A stretch of 64,000 nt of DNA from an uncultured Clostridia bacterium (lineage in GTDB: Bacteria; Bacillota; Clostridia; TANB77; CAG-508). The stretch spans positions 1 through 64,000 of the forward strand of contig CAKPLD010000001.1 of assembly GCA_934167225.1 (NCBI GenBank), written 5' to 3'. Positions 1 through 8,100 of the stretch are shown here, piece by piece. The position numbers and the translations under genes were made by a program. How positions within the stretch are numbered: the first letter of the stretch is position 1; each line of letters opens with the position of its first letter. The notes below the pieces were generated by a model. The model was given only the letters and a program-made list of their open reading frames with translations. It was not told the DNA's origin and searched no databases.

Positions 1-885
1 GGTGATACCGTAGTTGTTGGAACATCAATTGGTAGAATACGTTCAATGGTAAATGATAAAGGCAAAAAAGTAAAATCGGCTGGACCTTCAACACCAGTAG
101 AAATTATGGGATTAACAGAAGTTCCACAAGCGGGAGACATCTTCTATGAAGTTAAAGATGAAAAAATGGCTAAACACTTAATAGAAAGAAGAAAACGTCA
201 AGCTAGAGAAAAATCAATAAATCAAGTATCAGCAGTAACATTAGATAATCTATTTGGACAAATGGAAGAAGGAAAATTGAAACAATTGAACTTAATTGTA
301 AAAGCAGATGTTCAAGGTTCTGTTGAAGCATTAAAACAATCTCTAGAAAAACTATCAAATGAGGAAGTAAGAGTAAAAGTAATCCACTCAGCAGCAGGAG
401 CTGTTACAGAATCTGATGTAACACTTGCAAAGGTTTCAAATGCTATTATAATTGCATTTAACGTAAGGCCGGTTGCAACTGCTAAAAACGAAGCGGAAAA
501 AGACGAAGTTCAAATTAAACAATATTCTGTAATTTATCAAGCAATAGATGACGTAGAATCTGCAATGAAAGGACTATTAGACCCTAAATTTGAAGAGGAA
601 GTTATAGGAACAGCAGAAATTAGACAAATCTTTAAGATTTCAAATGTTGGAACAATTGGTGGAGCAATGGTACTTACAGGTAAAATTGCTAGAAATGCAG
701 GAGTTAGAGTTATACGTGATGATGTTGTTATACATGACGGAAAACTTATATCTCTAAAACGTTTCAAAGATGATGCAAAAGAAGTTGCAAAAGACTTTGA
801 ATGTGGTATTCAATTGGAAAAATATAATGATATTAAAGAAGGAGACATCTTAGAAGCTTATATTATGAAGGAAATAAAAAGATAA
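1..885 (+). CDS. infB: Translation initiation factor IF-2, C-terminal part (5' end outside window)
   Basis: The reading frame is open from base 1, so the gene begins upstream of the window. IF-2 is the GTPase that places initiator tRNA on the 30S subunit and promotes 70S joining. The visible 294 residues start in domain II ([16 protein letters not shown]), continue through the linker rich in Arg and Lys, domain III ([12 protein letters not shown]), and the C-terminal fMet-tRNA-binding domain IV ([10 protein letters not shown] near the end). The G domain is missing only because of the window edge. rbfA, an nrnA-like gene and truB follow, the normal order of the Firmicutes nusA-infB operon. No in-frame CGG is present. 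Confidence 0.97.
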   Translation, partial: GDTVVVGTSIGRIRSMVNDKGKKVKSAGPSTPVEIMGLTEVPQAGDIFYEVKDEKMAKHLIERRKRQAREKSINQVSAVTLDNLFGQMEEGKLKQLNLIVKADVQGSVEALKQSLEKLSNEEVRVKVIHSAAGAVTESDVTLAKVSNAIIIAFNVRPVATAKNEAEKDEVQIKQYSVIYQAIDDVESAMKGLLDPKFEEEVIGTAEIRQIFKISNVGTIGGAMVLTGKIARNAGVRVIRDDVVIHDGKLISLKRFKDDAKEVAKDFECGIQLEKYNDIKEGDILEAYIMKEIKR

Positions 886-895
886 TTTCGTTTTC

Positions 896-945
896 TATTA
901 GAACCGGTTTCTTTTGAGTACATGTTCATTTGGAACCGGTTCTTT
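896..945. repeat. AACCGGTT palindrome pair between infB and rbfA
   Basis: Two copies of the 8-bp palindrome AACCGGTT (inside GAACCGGTTTC and GGAACCGGTTC) sit about 31 bp apart between infB and rbfA. The copies can pair with each other as well as with themselves. Another GAACCGGTT lies at about 8780 between spoIIM and pyrG. They may belong to a dispersed repeat family or form an intercistronic RNA structure; no protein-binding function can be assigned from sequence. Confidence 0.5.
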
Positions 946-976
946 GATGGGAAAATAAAAAAGAAAGGAGGCTATT

Positions 977-1339
977 ATGCCACAAAGGAAATCAACAAAT
1001 AGAATGGACAAGGTTAATGAAACTTTGAAAAAAGAAATTAGCATTATAATTGACCAAGATTTAAGAAATCAAAATATAACAGGTTTAATTAGTGTAACTA
1101 AAGTAAAAACAGCTCCAGATCTACGTACAGCTAGAGTTTACATTAGTTTACTAAATTGTAAAAGCAAAAAAAATACAATGGAAGGTATAAAAAAAGCCTC
1201 AGGTTATATTAGATCAGAAATAGCAAAAAGGGTAAATTTAAGATATACGCCTGAACTTACTTTCGAAATAGACGAGAGCATGGAGTATGGATCAAGAATT
1301 GAAAGTATATTGAAAGAAATTATGCCAGAGGAAAACTAA
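977..1339 (+). CDS. rbfA: Ribosome-binding factor A
   Basis: 120 residues, the usual length for RbfA, which binds the 30S subunit and helps mature the 5' end of 16S rRNA, especially in the cold. The sequence shows the family pattern: an N-terminal helix with RMDKVNETLKKEISIII, the central ITGLISVTKVKTAPDLRTARVYIS strand-helix segment in two parts, and the C-terminal LRYTPELTFEIDESMEYGSRIESIL motif. The AGGAGG site at 966-971 fixes the ATG at 977. It lies 91 bases after infB in the same operon. Downstream, an inverted repeat at 1345-1385 could form an intercistronic hairpin; it has no U-tract. Confidence 0.95.
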   Translation: MPQRKSTNRMDKVNETLKKEISIIIDQDLRNQNITGLISVTKVKTAPDLRTARVYISLLNCKSKKNTMEGIKKASGYIRSEIAKRVNLRYTPELTFEIDESMEYGSRIESILKEIMPEEN

Positions 1340-1423
1340 TATAAAAGTTTAGGAACTTTCCTTTTGGAAAAAAGTTCTTAAACTTGGAATAGTTTTCATT
1401 GGTGCATAAAGAAAGGAAAAAAT

Positions 1424-2374
1424 ATGACACTAGATACAATATTAGAAGAAATAAAAAAAGCAGAAAAGATAGTAATACTAACTCATGTTGGACCAGATGG
1501 AGATGCAATAGGAAGTTCATTAGCAATTGGATATGCATTAGAAGAATTGGGAAAAACACCTGATATAATAATACCAGAATATTCAAAATCATTTGCATTT
1601 TTACCAGGAACAGACAAATTAAAAAAGAGTACAGATGTTGAACAATATGATTTAGCAATATCACTAGACTGTGCAGATAGTAAAATATTAAAAGGATATA
1701 GCAAATATTTTGAAAATGCAAAAACAAAAATTGTAATAGATCATCATAGTAGTAACACAATGTATGGAGATATAAACTTTGTAAACCCAGTTGCACCAGC
1801 GTGTAGCCAAGTTTTAATAGGAATGTTTAATTATTTCGAAATAAAAATGAAAAAGGAAATGGCAACATGTATAATGACAGGAATAATAACAGATACAGGA
1901 GGATTTGTGCATGGGGCAACAACAGAAACATTTGAATTTGCAGCAGACATTTTACCTTTAGGAGTTAACATATCTGAAATATTTAGAAAAGCATTACATA
2001 CAAAAAACAAAGCAAATTTTGAATTGACAAAAATAGCCATGAATAGAATGGAATTTTTTGATGACGGAAAAATTGCTTTTACATATATTACAGATGAAGA
2101 TCAAGACAAAGTAAATGCAGTTCAAGGTGACCATGAAGGAATTGTTGAAATTGGAAAAAACATTGAAAATGTGGAAGTTTCAATATTTTTACATGGTGTA
2201 AAAGAAAAAGGATACAAAATATCTTTAAGATCTCTTGAATATGTAAATGTTTCTGAAATTGCAATTATGCTTGGTGGAGGCGGACACATAAAAGCTGCTG
2301 GAGCCTATGGAAAAGGAAGTGTTGAGCAAATTAGAGATAAGGTGCTTAAAGAGGTTAGAAAGCAATTGAAATAA
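1424..2374 (+). CDS. nrnA: DHH/DHHA1 phosphoesterase, NrnA-like oligoribonuclease/pAp phosphatase
   Basis: 316 residues. Family members degrade short RNA oligonucleotides (nanoRNase) and in several Firmicutes also hydrolyse pAp or linear dinucleotides. The N-terminal DHH domain shows THVGPDGDAIGSSLA (metal ligands His and Asp), the ALDCAD-type SLDCADS motif, and the defining IDHHSS near residues 104-109. The C-terminal DHHA1 domain contains the glycine-rich substrate-binding loop GGGGHIKAAGA near residue 283. The gene sits between rbfA and truB, its usual place in Firmicutes. The site AAAGGAAAAAAT precedes the ATG. The exact substrate cannot be decided from sequence. Confidence 0.9.
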   Translation: MTLDTILEEIKKAEKIVILTHVGPDGDAIGSSLAIGYALEELGKTPDIIIPEYSKSFAFLPGTDKLKKSTDVEQYDLAISLDCADSKILKGYSKYFENAKTKIVIDHHSSNTMYGDINFVNPVAPACSQVLIGMFNYFEIKMKKEMATCIMTGIITDTGGFVHGATTETFEFAADILPLGVNISEIFRKALHTKNKANFELTKIAMNRMEFFDDGKIAFTYITDEDQDKVNAVQGDHEGIVEIGKNIENVEVSIFLHGVKEKGYKISLRSLEYVNVSEIAIMLGGGGHIKAAGAYGKGSVEQIRDKVLKEVRKQLK

Positions 2375-2405
2375 ATTTTGGTTATTAGTTACTTATGAGT
2401 AAAGT

Positions 2406-2440
2406 TTAATCAGGAAGATATTATTTATCTTCCTGATTAA
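2406..2440. terminator. Perfect 15-bp hairpin between nrnA and truB
   Basis: A perfect inverted repeat with 15-bp arms (2406-2420 and 2426-2440, core AATCAGGAAGATA) and a 5-nt loop. It is not followed by a T-run, so it may be an mRNA processing or stability element rather than an efficient terminator. Confidence 0.55.
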
Positions 2441-2480
2441 GCTTACCATATAATAATTAAAGATGAAAGGCATGAGAGGT

Positions 2481-3350
2481 ATGGATGGAATTATAATTGT
2501 TAGAAAAGAAAAAAATTGGACTTCAAATGATATTGTGCAAAAAATAAAAGGGATATTTCATGAAAAGGTAGGACACACTGGAACTCTTGATCCTCAGGCA
2601 ACAGGTGTTTTACCCATTTTAATTGGAAAAGGAACAAGCTTATCTAAGTATTTGATTAATCATGATAAAGAATATATAGCAACCATAAAATTAGGAGAAA
2701 AGACTTCAACAGGAGATGGAGAAGGAGAGATTATTAAACAATTGCAAGTAAATGAGGAAGCTTTTAATATAGAAAATGTGAAGAAGACTTTGGCAAGTTT
2801 TAAAGGAAAACAAAGCCAAATACCTCCTATGTATTCTGCAATTAAGGTTAACGGAAAAAAACTTTATGAGTATGCAAGAAGTGGTAAAAAGGTTGAAGTT
2901 AAACCACGCAATATTGAAATTTTTGATATTAATTTGATTTCTATTTCGGAAGATAGAAAAGAAATTGTTTATAAGGTGTGGTGTTCTAAAGGTACATATA
3001 TAAGAACCCTATGTGAGGATATTGCTGAGTCTTTGGGAACAGTTGGTTTTATGAAGGATCTTGATAGGATTAGAGTGGGAGATTTTAGTATTGAGAATGC
3101 GGTTAATATTTCTGATATTGTTACTTGTAAGGATTTTAGTTGCTTGAATTTTATTTCGATAGATGATTTTTTTAAGGAGAAATGTAAGGTTTCTTTTGAT
3201 GATTTTCTTTTGAGAAGATTTGTTAATGGAGTGAAGGTGAAAGTTGATGTGGTTGATGGCGTTTGCAGGGTTTATAATGCTGATGGAGATTTTGTGGGTG
3301 TTGGCGTTGTGAATGATGGTTGGATTAAGAGGGATATTGTGGTTGAGTGA
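2481..3350 (+). CDS. truB: tRNA pseudouridine-55 synthase
   Basis: TruB makes pseudouridine 55 in the T-loop of all elongator tRNAs. The catalytic segment GHTGTLDPQATGVLPI carries the nucleophilic Asp, followed by the YSAIKVNGKKLYEYAR and KGTYIRTL motifs of the family. Three in-frame ATGs occur (2463, 2472, 2481). The last is chosen because AAAGG at 2466-2470 is correctly spaced from it and because the protein then begins MDGIIIVRKEKNWTSND, matching the usual TruB N-terminus. Predicted length is 289 residues. The 3' third of the gene is unusually rich in TTT and GTT codons compared with its 5' part. Confidence 0.95.
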   Translation: MDGIIIVRKEKNWTSNDIVQKIKGIFHEKVGHTGTLDPQATGVLPILIGKGTSLSKYLINHDKEYIATIKLGEKTSTGDGEGEIIKQLQVNEEAFNIENVKKTLASFKGKQSQIPPMYSAIKVNGKKLYEYARSGKKVEVKPRNIEIFDINLISISEDRKEIVYKVWCSKGTYIRTLCEDIAESLGTVGFMKDLDRIRVGDFSIENAVNISDIVTCKDFSCLNFISIDDFFKEKCKVSFDDFLLRRFVNGVKVKVDVVDGVCRVYNADGDFVGVGVVNDGWIKRDIVVE

Positions 3351-3357
3351 ATAAGAG

Positions 3358-3387
3358 AAACCGGAGGACAAAATTGTCTTCCGGTTT
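3358..3387. terminator. Hairpin between convergent truB and orphan gene
   Basis: Arms AAACCGGAGGACAA (3358-3371) and TTGTCTTCCGGTTT (3374-3387) pair almost perfectly with one G-U pair. The hairpin lies between truB and a convergent minus-strand gene and could stop transcription from both sides; only a weak T-run is present on the minus-strand side. Confidence 0.55.
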
Positions 3388-3415
3388 GGAGTACATGTGA
3401 ATTATACGTTAGGTA

Positions 3416-3883
3416 TTACTGTTGGGTTCGTATTTGCTTTTGAATGTACTCAATCTTTAATAAGGATGCTTTCACATCTGCTTCCGCTGCATACAGAATG
3501 CATAGTTGCTTACAAATGCTTTCTGTACTCAAGGAGCGATTTCCTTTTAAAAATTGAGACAATACTTGAAACGAGTCCTGATGGAAATCGTGATATATAT
3601 AATATCGTGCTTCCATGAAGGTTTGTGGTATTATCATGTTTTTGATAACACCGTTATATAGTTCACTCCAAGATTGGGGATCCAATCTGGAACGAAGTAT
3701 AGATTTTGTCTCTTCTAAAAATTCCAGCAAATCTACCAGCTTTTTATTGTAATAAAAGAGGGATCTGCTTACCGAGCCTGTATTGATAATTTTAGGTGAT
3801 GGGTTCATGACGTTAGTCAAATCACGGGCATCATATGACAGTCTTGTTAGCAGGTCTATAACCTGCCGGTATGATTGTTTCAT
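3416..3883 (-). CDS. Orphan cytosolic protein of unknown function (155 aa)
   Basis: I do not recognise this protein. It is soluble, rich in predicted helix, with no signal peptide or membrane segment. Its base composition and codon use are clearly less AT-biased than the core genes. It has its own consensus promoter (3919-3947) and an AGAAGGAG ribosome site, and ends at a hairpin, so it is a self-contained monocistronic unit. Codon 6 (3868-3866, minus strand) is CGG read as Arg within SYRQV. If that codon caused the +1 shift inferred for core genes, translation would end three codons later, so this gene either is foreign and poorly made, or shows that CGG shifting depends on context. Confidence 0.75.
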   Translation of the reverse strand: MKQSYRQVIDLLTRLSYDARDLTNVMNPSPKIINTGSVSRSLFYYNKKLVDLLEFLEETKSILRSRLDPQSWSELYNGVIKNMIIPQTFMEARYYIYHDFHQDSFQVLSQFLKGNRSLSTESICKQLCILYAAEADVKASLLKIEYIQKQIRTQQ

Positions 3884-3918
3884 GTGTTATACTCCTTCTA
3901 TAAAATAGTATACATAAT

Positions 3919-3947
3919 ATTATACTAGGTTGTTTAGATGTTGTCAA
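3919..3947 (-). promoter_or_regulatory. Consensus SigA promoter of the 155-aa orphan gene
   Basis: On the minus strand TTGACA (3947-3942), a 17-bp spacer and TATAAT (3924-3919) form a perfect vegetative promoter about 35 bp upstream of the start codon. Confidence 0.85.
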
Positions 3948-4062
3948 TATGGAATTAGTACAATTTATGTGATTTTTTTATTTTTTTATTTTTTATTTTT
4001 TATTTTTGAAAGTTTTTATCGTTTATTATAATCGAGTAGAGGATAACACTTAGTGTGTTTTT

Positions 4063-4108
4063 CCCCTCTCACACCACCACTCAAGCGGTTCTCGCAAGTG
4101 GCGGTTCA
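4063..4108 (-). other. Possible remnant of a group II intron 3' end
   Basis: Read on the minus strand, this stretch contains GAACCGCC, a small hairpin, and GTGGTGTGAGAGGGG. From memory, this resembles the GAACCGCC...CGGTGGTGTGAGAGG string at the 3' ends of bacterial group II introns. There is no reverse transcriptase gene and no intron 5' end nearby, so at most it is a scar. The surrounding 3948-4189 is otherwise AT-rich DNA with long T-runs and no gene that I can see. Confidence 0.25.
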
Positions 4109-4189
4109 ATTTATATTAAATATGAACTTTTTTATATTGGTCTAGTAGGAATAATAGACCTCTTTTTAGTGCGACATGCCTGTTGCACT

Positions 4190-4218
4190 AAAAAAACCTA
4201 GACACATCTGTGTCTAGG
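4190..4218 (-). terminator. Intrinsic terminator of the 76-aa orphan gene
   Basis: On the minus strand a 10-bp stem (CCTAGACACA / TGTGTCTAGG, 4197-4206 with 4209-4218) is followed by seven T residues, a textbook intrinsic terminator just after the stop codon. Confidence 0.85.
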
Positions 4219-4226
4219 TGGTGCGC

Positions 4227-4457
4227 TTAATCAATGTGATTCAGCGCATTGAGGATTCGGATGTGCCTCAGATGGTCAGATTTAGAATACGTAGAATGTT
4301 TGAACATGCTATTGCATAACATGTTCATTGCCAACAAGTAGGCCTTGAATGGTCGCCAGGCTGTAGTCGAAATAGGCATACCAGCTTCCTGAAGATCAAG
4401 CATGGTCTCAATATCGACCATAGTTTCGTCAAATTCCTGCCAAATATTCTTTTCCAT
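4227..4457 (-). CDS. Orphan small protein of unknown function (76 aa)
   Basis: The start is the ATG at 4457-4455, because AAAAGGAGAGG lies just upstream with correct spacing; a longer in-frame start at 4508 has no ribosome site and would place the coding region in the leader. The protein is small, acidic at the N-terminus (EFDETMVDIETMLDL) and ends in a basic His-rich helix; I do not recognise a family. It has its own promoter and a strong terminator. Codon use is unlike the core genes. No in-frame CGG. Confidence 0.7.
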   Translation of the reverse strand: MEKNIWQEFDETMVDIETMLDLQEAGMPISTTAWRPFKAYLLAMNMLCNSMFKHSTYSKSDHLRHIRILNALNHID

Positions 4458-4484
4458 AAAATCCTCTCCTTTTATAAATGATAA

Positions 4485-4550
4485 AATTTCATGCGGGTTA
4501 TTACCCACATACTGTATCTAAATTATAACACTAAATAAAAAAAAAATCAA
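4485..4550 (-). promoter_or_regulatory. Promoter plus GGTAATAACCC leader motif of the 76-aa orphan gene
   Basis: TTGATT (4550-4545), 17-bp spacer, TATAAT (4527-4522). The transcript would begin close to GGGTAATAACCCGC, a short palindrome-like motif that recurs in the same position in the leader of the orphan gene at 5253-5618. Confidence 0.7.
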
Positions 4551-4683
4551 TAGAATTTACCAAAAAATGTAAAAAAATATCAATACACAAAAAAACAGAA
4601 TGCTATACCAATGTAAAAAATTACCTTCAAATATATAAATAATAAAGATGCCAAATAAAAAATATAAATTTTTATAAAATAGC

Positions 4684-4712
4684 TTAACTTTTGTCAAATT
4701 ATGTTGTATAAT
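4684..4712 (+). promoter_or_regulatory. Promoter of the 136-aa orphan gene
   Basis: TTAACT (4684-4689), 17-bp spacer and a perfect TATAAT (4707-4712), about 50 bp upstream of the chosen ATG at 4761. It makes the earlier in-frame ATG at 4701 impossible, since that lies before the transcription start. Confidence 0.7.
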
Positions 4713-4760
4713 AGCAATATAGAGGCAATGACCAGCGGAGCAGAAGAAGGAGGCATTTCT

Positions 4761-5171
4761 ATGAAGCTTAACAAACTCATGGTAGAGTTAGGGAAATTAC
4801 AGATAGAGATAATGCTAAAAGAGCATTTATCATCTTGGCAATCTGATAAAAAAATTGCTAGGAGAAGTGAGATTTTAAAACTGGTATCCGGAAAGAAGAT
4901 AGACCTAAAAGGGCTATTTGAGGAGTATGAGGGGATGCATATTAGAAAGCATAATATGCGGATCTTTTTAGGAGAAGCAATCGGAGGCCAGCAAAAGAGA
5001 GATTACATTCGAAAGCTGGAAAGAATTATGGGATATTTTGTTTGGGCTAGTACGAAATACGAAGGCCAAACAGGATACCAGGCTCGAGAGGAGGAACTAC
5101 GGATATGCTATGCTATAAATGAGTTATGTATAGCATGGAAATACGCAGTAGGAGAGATAGATAGAGGATAG
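4761..5171 (+). CDS. Orphan cytosolic protein of unknown function (136 aa)
   Basis: Begins at ATG 4761 behind a GAAGGAGG site. The product is a helical, charged, probably cytosolic protein; no known domain is evident. Two in-frame CGG codons (4959-4961 in HNMRIF and 5100-5102 in EELRIC) are read as Arg without loss of frame; shifting +1 at the first would stop translation within four codons. Base composition is distinctly richer in G+C than the neighbouring core genes. It is transcribed alone and ends in a hairpin. With its three neighbours it forms a cluster of four independent orphan cassettes between truB and the gene at 5905. Confidence 0.75.
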   Translation: MKLNKLMVELGKLQIEIMLKEHLSSWQSDKKIARRSEILKLVSGKKIDLKGLFEEYEGMHIRKHNMRIFLGEAIGGQQKRDYIRKLERIMGYFVWASTKYEGQTGYQAREEELRICYAINELCIAWKYAVGEIDRG

Positions 5172-5192
5172 AGGGACATTTTTTGTCCCTCT
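5170..5192 (+). terminator. Hairpin after the 136-aa orphan gene
   Basis: AGAGGGACA and TGTCCCTCT arms (5170-5178 and 5184-5192) with a 5-nt loop overlap the stop codon. No T-run follows, so it may work mainly as an mRNA end stabiliser. Confidence 0.55.
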
Positions 5193-5205
5193 AAAAATCA
5201 TTATT

Positions 5206-5240
5206 AGAAAAAGCTCAAGGAATAGAAATTCCTTGAGCTT
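5206..5240 (-). terminator. Intrinsic terminator of the 121-aa orphan gene
   Basis: On the minus strand a 13-bp stem (AAGCTCAAGGAAT and its complement, 5211-5223 with 5228-5240) is followed by five T residues, just after the stop codon of the gene at 5253-5618. Confidence 0.8.
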
Positions 5241-5252
5241 AGAGCTAGATCT

Positions 5253-5618
5253 TTAACTAGCTATTGCTATATAATTTTGTGTCTTTATATAGCAATGACG
5301 AGCATCCATCTGGAGCCCAGCTACAATAGCTGGATATACCCCGTATTTTGAACGCTCACGCGAGTTGGAGCAGTTGCTGAAATCGTCCAAGAAACTTCCC
5401 AGAATAATTTGGACTTTTTCCAAATTATTCAAAAAATCCGTCGGATTTTGGAAGTTTAAGTTTTCTTCTGGATTAGGAGAACGACCAGTGTTTTGGTATT
5501 CCGCCAGATCCATTAAGCTTGCACGTATGCAGTAGCTCCATTCGTTCATTTTTTCGAAGAGCGTTGCTCCGTTAAGTGAAGTATCCATAGCCTTCACTCT
5601 GGTGCGATGCTTTCCCAT
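5253..5618 (-). CDS. Orphan protein of unknown function (121 aa)
   Basis: Starts at ATG 5618-5616 behind GAGGAGG. The N-terminus is basic (MGKHRTRVKAMD), the middle predicts two or three helices, and the C-terminal third contains two Cys residues; I recognise no family. It carries no in-frame CGG but shares with the other orphan genes a balanced codon use, its own promoter and its own terminator, and it shares the GGTAATAACCC leader motif with the gene at 4227-4457. That common leader suggests common regulation or common origin of the two cassettes. Confidence 0.7.
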   Translation of the reverse strand: MGKHRTRVKAMDTSLNGATLFEKMNEWSYCIRASLMDLAEYQNTGRSPNPEENLNFQNPTDFLNNLEKVQIILGSFLDDFSNCSNSRERSKYGVYPAIVAGLQMDARHCYIKTQNYIAIAS

Positions 5619-5659
5619 TTGGAATTACCTCCTCAATTTTCCGGTTCTCAAGATTTTAT

Positions 5660-5721
5660 ACTCGAGATTGGGTTATTACCAACAATGCATCTATTATACC
5701 ATCCCCACCCCCAAAAGTCAA
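5660..5721 (-). promoter_or_regulatory. Promoter plus GGTAATAACCC leader motif of the 121-aa orphan gene
   Basis: TTGACT (5721-5716), 17-bp spacer, TATAAT (5698-5693), then TTGGTAATAACCCAA about 12 bp after the -10 box. The same motif follows the -10 box of the orphan gene at 4227-4457 by about 15 bp. Confidence 0.75.
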
Positions 5722-5842
5722 TACAAAATTACCAAAAAATGTAAAAAATAAAAATGAACCCTAATTTACCAATCTCTCACACAAATGTAAAAAATTTCCA
5801 CAAATTACTTCCTCAAAAAAACAAAAAAATTAAAAAAACTAC

Positions 5843-5871
5843 TTGCCAATTGTCGAAATATGAAATATAAT
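5843..5871 (+). promoter_or_regulatory. SigA-type promoter upstream of the gene at 5905
   Basis: TTGCCA (5843-5848), 17-bp spacer and TATAAT (5866-5871), 34 bp upstream of the start codon. Confidence 0.75.
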
Positions 5872-5904
5872 AAAAATGTATAAAACACACTTAGGAGGAA
5901 GAAA

Positions 5905-6756
5905 ATGGAAGATTTTGCTACATATATATTAGAAGAAGAAAACCTAGCACAAAAAATGCTAATAACCTATTATCTATCGAAAAAAACAGGAATATACTTT
6001 GACAAATCAATAGTACTAAAAGCTGAAATAACAAAAATGTTCATAGAATACATGCAAATAAACGTAGAAGAAAACTTAGCAGTAACAGCAATGTTATTAT
6101 GCAACTGCAAAAAAACAGAAAACGCACAAAAAATAGGAAAACTAGAAACATTTGCCAAAGACGGAGCAGAATATTTATCAGCATTAGGTTTCAATAAAAG
6201 ATTTTGTAAAATATGCGAAGAAGTAAATAGATATAGTGGAAGCACGCCAAGAGAAAAAGAAAGTGATATTTTAGAAGTAGTAGACCAATTCACAGGATTA
6301 ATACTAAACAGAGTAGAAAGAGAAGCATTTACACCAAAAGAAGCCCTAGTAGTTCTAAAAGAAAGAAATTTAAAATACTCAGACAACAGATACATAGAAA
6401 GCTTTATAAAATTTGTAAACGAGCTAGAAGAAATAACAATAAAAGAAACAATAGACGTACCAGTAATAAAAAAACTAGTTCATCTGCACAACAAAGAAGC
6501 AAATGTAAAAACATTTATAGCAACACTTTCCAACAATTATGAAGAAAAAATAAATAAAGCTTTAGCAGAAAACAACAAAAAAAATGCAAAAAAAATATTA
6601 GAAAAAAAAGTAGAAAATAAAACAAGTGAAAAAACAAATGTAGAAAAAATGAAAGAACTAGCACAAGAAACAAAAAAGCAAAGTAAAGCATTATTTAGTG
6701 ACGATATAACACAAAAAGTATTAACACATAAATCAAAATACAAAATAGAAGAATAA
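5905..6756 (+). CDS. Cytosolic protein with a degenerate HD-GYP-like domain
   Basis: 283 residues, no membrane segment. Residues about 95-175 follow the layout of the end of HD-GYP domains: a helix before a short NRYSGSTPREKESDILEVVD stretch, then DQFTGLILNRVEREAFTPKEALVVL, matching the family's ADxFDALTSDRPYRKAxSPxEAL. The His and Asp metal ligands and the GYP signature itself are missing, so c-di-GMP hydrolysis is unlikely. The C-terminal 80 residues are a Lys/Glu-rich probable coiled coil. The assignment is by motif resemblance only. The ribosome site is AGGAGG, and the gene is followed at 55 bases by an endonuclease Q gene that may be co-transcribed. Confidence 0.55.
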   Translation: MEDFATYILEEENLAQKMLITYYLSKKTGIYFDKSIVLKAEITKMFIEYMQINVEENLAVTAMLLCNCKKTENAQKIGKLETFAKDGAEYLSALGFNKRFCKICEEVNRYSGSTPREKESDILEVVDQFTGLILNRVEREAFTPKEALVVLKERNLKYSDNRYIESFIKFVNELEEITIKETIDVPVIKKLVHLHNKEANVKTFIATLSNNYEEKINKALAENNKKNAKKILEKKVENKTSEKTNVEKMKELAQETKKQSKALFSDDITQKVLTHKSKYKIEE

Positions 6757-6811
6757 AACTAAATAAAAAATACAATAATATTGTGCATTAAAGGAAGGAA
6801 TGAGATAAACT

Positions 6812-8005
6812 ATGTATGAAATATTTGCAGATTTACATATACACATTGGAAGGTCAGAAAATGGAAAACCAATAAAAATAACAGGAGCAAGGAGTTTAAA
6901 TTTTGCAAATATAGCAAAGGAATGTTGTGAAAGAAAAGGAATCCAAGTTGCCGGAATAATAGATTGTGCTTCACCATATGTAATAGAAGATATAGAAAAC
7001 TTTTTAAAAACAGGAGAAGCATACGAATTAAAAGACGGAGGAATAATATACAAAGACAAGGTGTGTATATTACTAGGAAGTGAAGTAGAAACCTCAGAAA
7101 AAGGAAGAAACGGAAAATCAGGTAGTGCACATAATGTATGTTTCTTCCCATATTTAAAAGACATAAAAGGTTTTTCAAATGAGCTTGCAAAACACGTAAA
7201 AAACGTAACATTAAGCACACAACGTTCAGATTTATCTGGATACGACTTAATAGACATTGTAGAAAAATATAATGGAATAGTAATACCAGCACACATATTC
7301 ACACCACATAAAAGTTACTATGGAAACTGCACAGATAGACTAAAAGACATATTTAAAGAAAAATATAATAAAATATTTGCAGTAGAGCTAGGTCTAAGTT
7401 CAGATACATTTTTAGCAGACGAAATATCAGAATTAGAAGATAAAACATTTGTAACAAACTCAGATGCACACTCTCTACCAAAAATTGCAAGAGAATACAA
7501 CAAAATGCAGGTAGAAGATATATCTTTTAAAGAAATTGTAAAAGCCCTAAAAAATGAAGATGGAAGAAAAGTTGTTGCAAATTATGGATTAGATCCAAAA
7601 CTTGGAAAATATCATAGAAGTTTTTGCGAAGACTGTAACGATTCAATCGAAATAGACCAAGCGGCAACGGTTTGCCCAAAATGTGGGGGACAAAATATAA
7701 CATTTGGAGTGTTTGATAGAATAGAACTTATAAAAGACAAAGCACAAACGAAAAGTCCAGAAAACAGACCACCATACATATACCAAGTACCACTAAGTTT
7801 TATTCCTGGTGTTGGCGGAAAAACAGTGGAGAAATTGTTAAATAATTTTGAAACAGAAATGAATGTATTACACAAAGTTTCACAAGATGATATAGAAGCT
7901 GTTGTGGGCTCAAAAGTTGCAAAAAATATAATGAATAGTATAAATGGAAATATTAGTGTTCACTCTGGTGGCGGAGGAGTTTATGGAAAAGTAGAGGTAA
8001 AATAG
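6812..8005 (+). CDS. Endonuclease Q family protein (PHP domain)
   Basis: 397 residues. The family cuts DNA 5' of deaminated bases such as hypoxanthine or uracil. The PHP-type metal site is visible as DLHIHIGRS at the N-terminus, IIDCASP, GSEVE, IPAHIFTPHKSYYG and VTNSDAHSLPKIAREYN. A zinc finger of the type CxxC...CxxC lies at about residues 272-295 (FCEDC and CPKCGG), and a helix-hairpin-helix (IPGVGGKTVEKLL) near residue 330 suggests DNA binding, the full domain set of the bacterial family. The site AAGGAAGGAATG is somewhat distant from the ATG. The exact lesion preference cannot be seen. Confidence 0.85.
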   Translation: MYEIFADLHIHIGRSENGKPIKITGARSLNFANIAKECCERKGIQVAGIIDCASPYVIEDIENFLKTGEAYELKDGGIIYKDKVCILLGSEVETSEKGRNGKSGSAHNVCFFPYLKDIKGFSNELAKHVKNVTLSTQRSDLSGYDLIDIVEKYNGIVIPAHIFTPHKSYYGNCTDRLKDIFKEKYNKIFAVELGLSSDTFLADEISELEDKTFVTNSDAHSLPKIAREYNKMQVEDISFKEIVKALKNEDGRKVVANYGLDPKLGKYHRSFCEDCNDSIEIDQAATVCPKCGGQNITFGVFDRIELIKDKAQTKSPENRPPYIYQVPLSFIPGVGGKTVEKLLNNFETEMNVLHKVSQDDIEAVVGSKVAKNIMNSINGNISVHSGGGGVYGKVEVK

Positions 8006-8100
8006 GTTGCTATTTTGCTTCTTTTTTTGGCAAAAGACAGTTCTTTTTGGCTTTAAGATAGAATAAATATTAAAAAACAAGATTTATTAAAGGAGACCAT

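Noticed and set aside
3397..3618. Plus-strand open frame of 73 codons
   Set aside because: It overlaps the minus-strand orphan gene, which has the better ribosome site, promoter and length.
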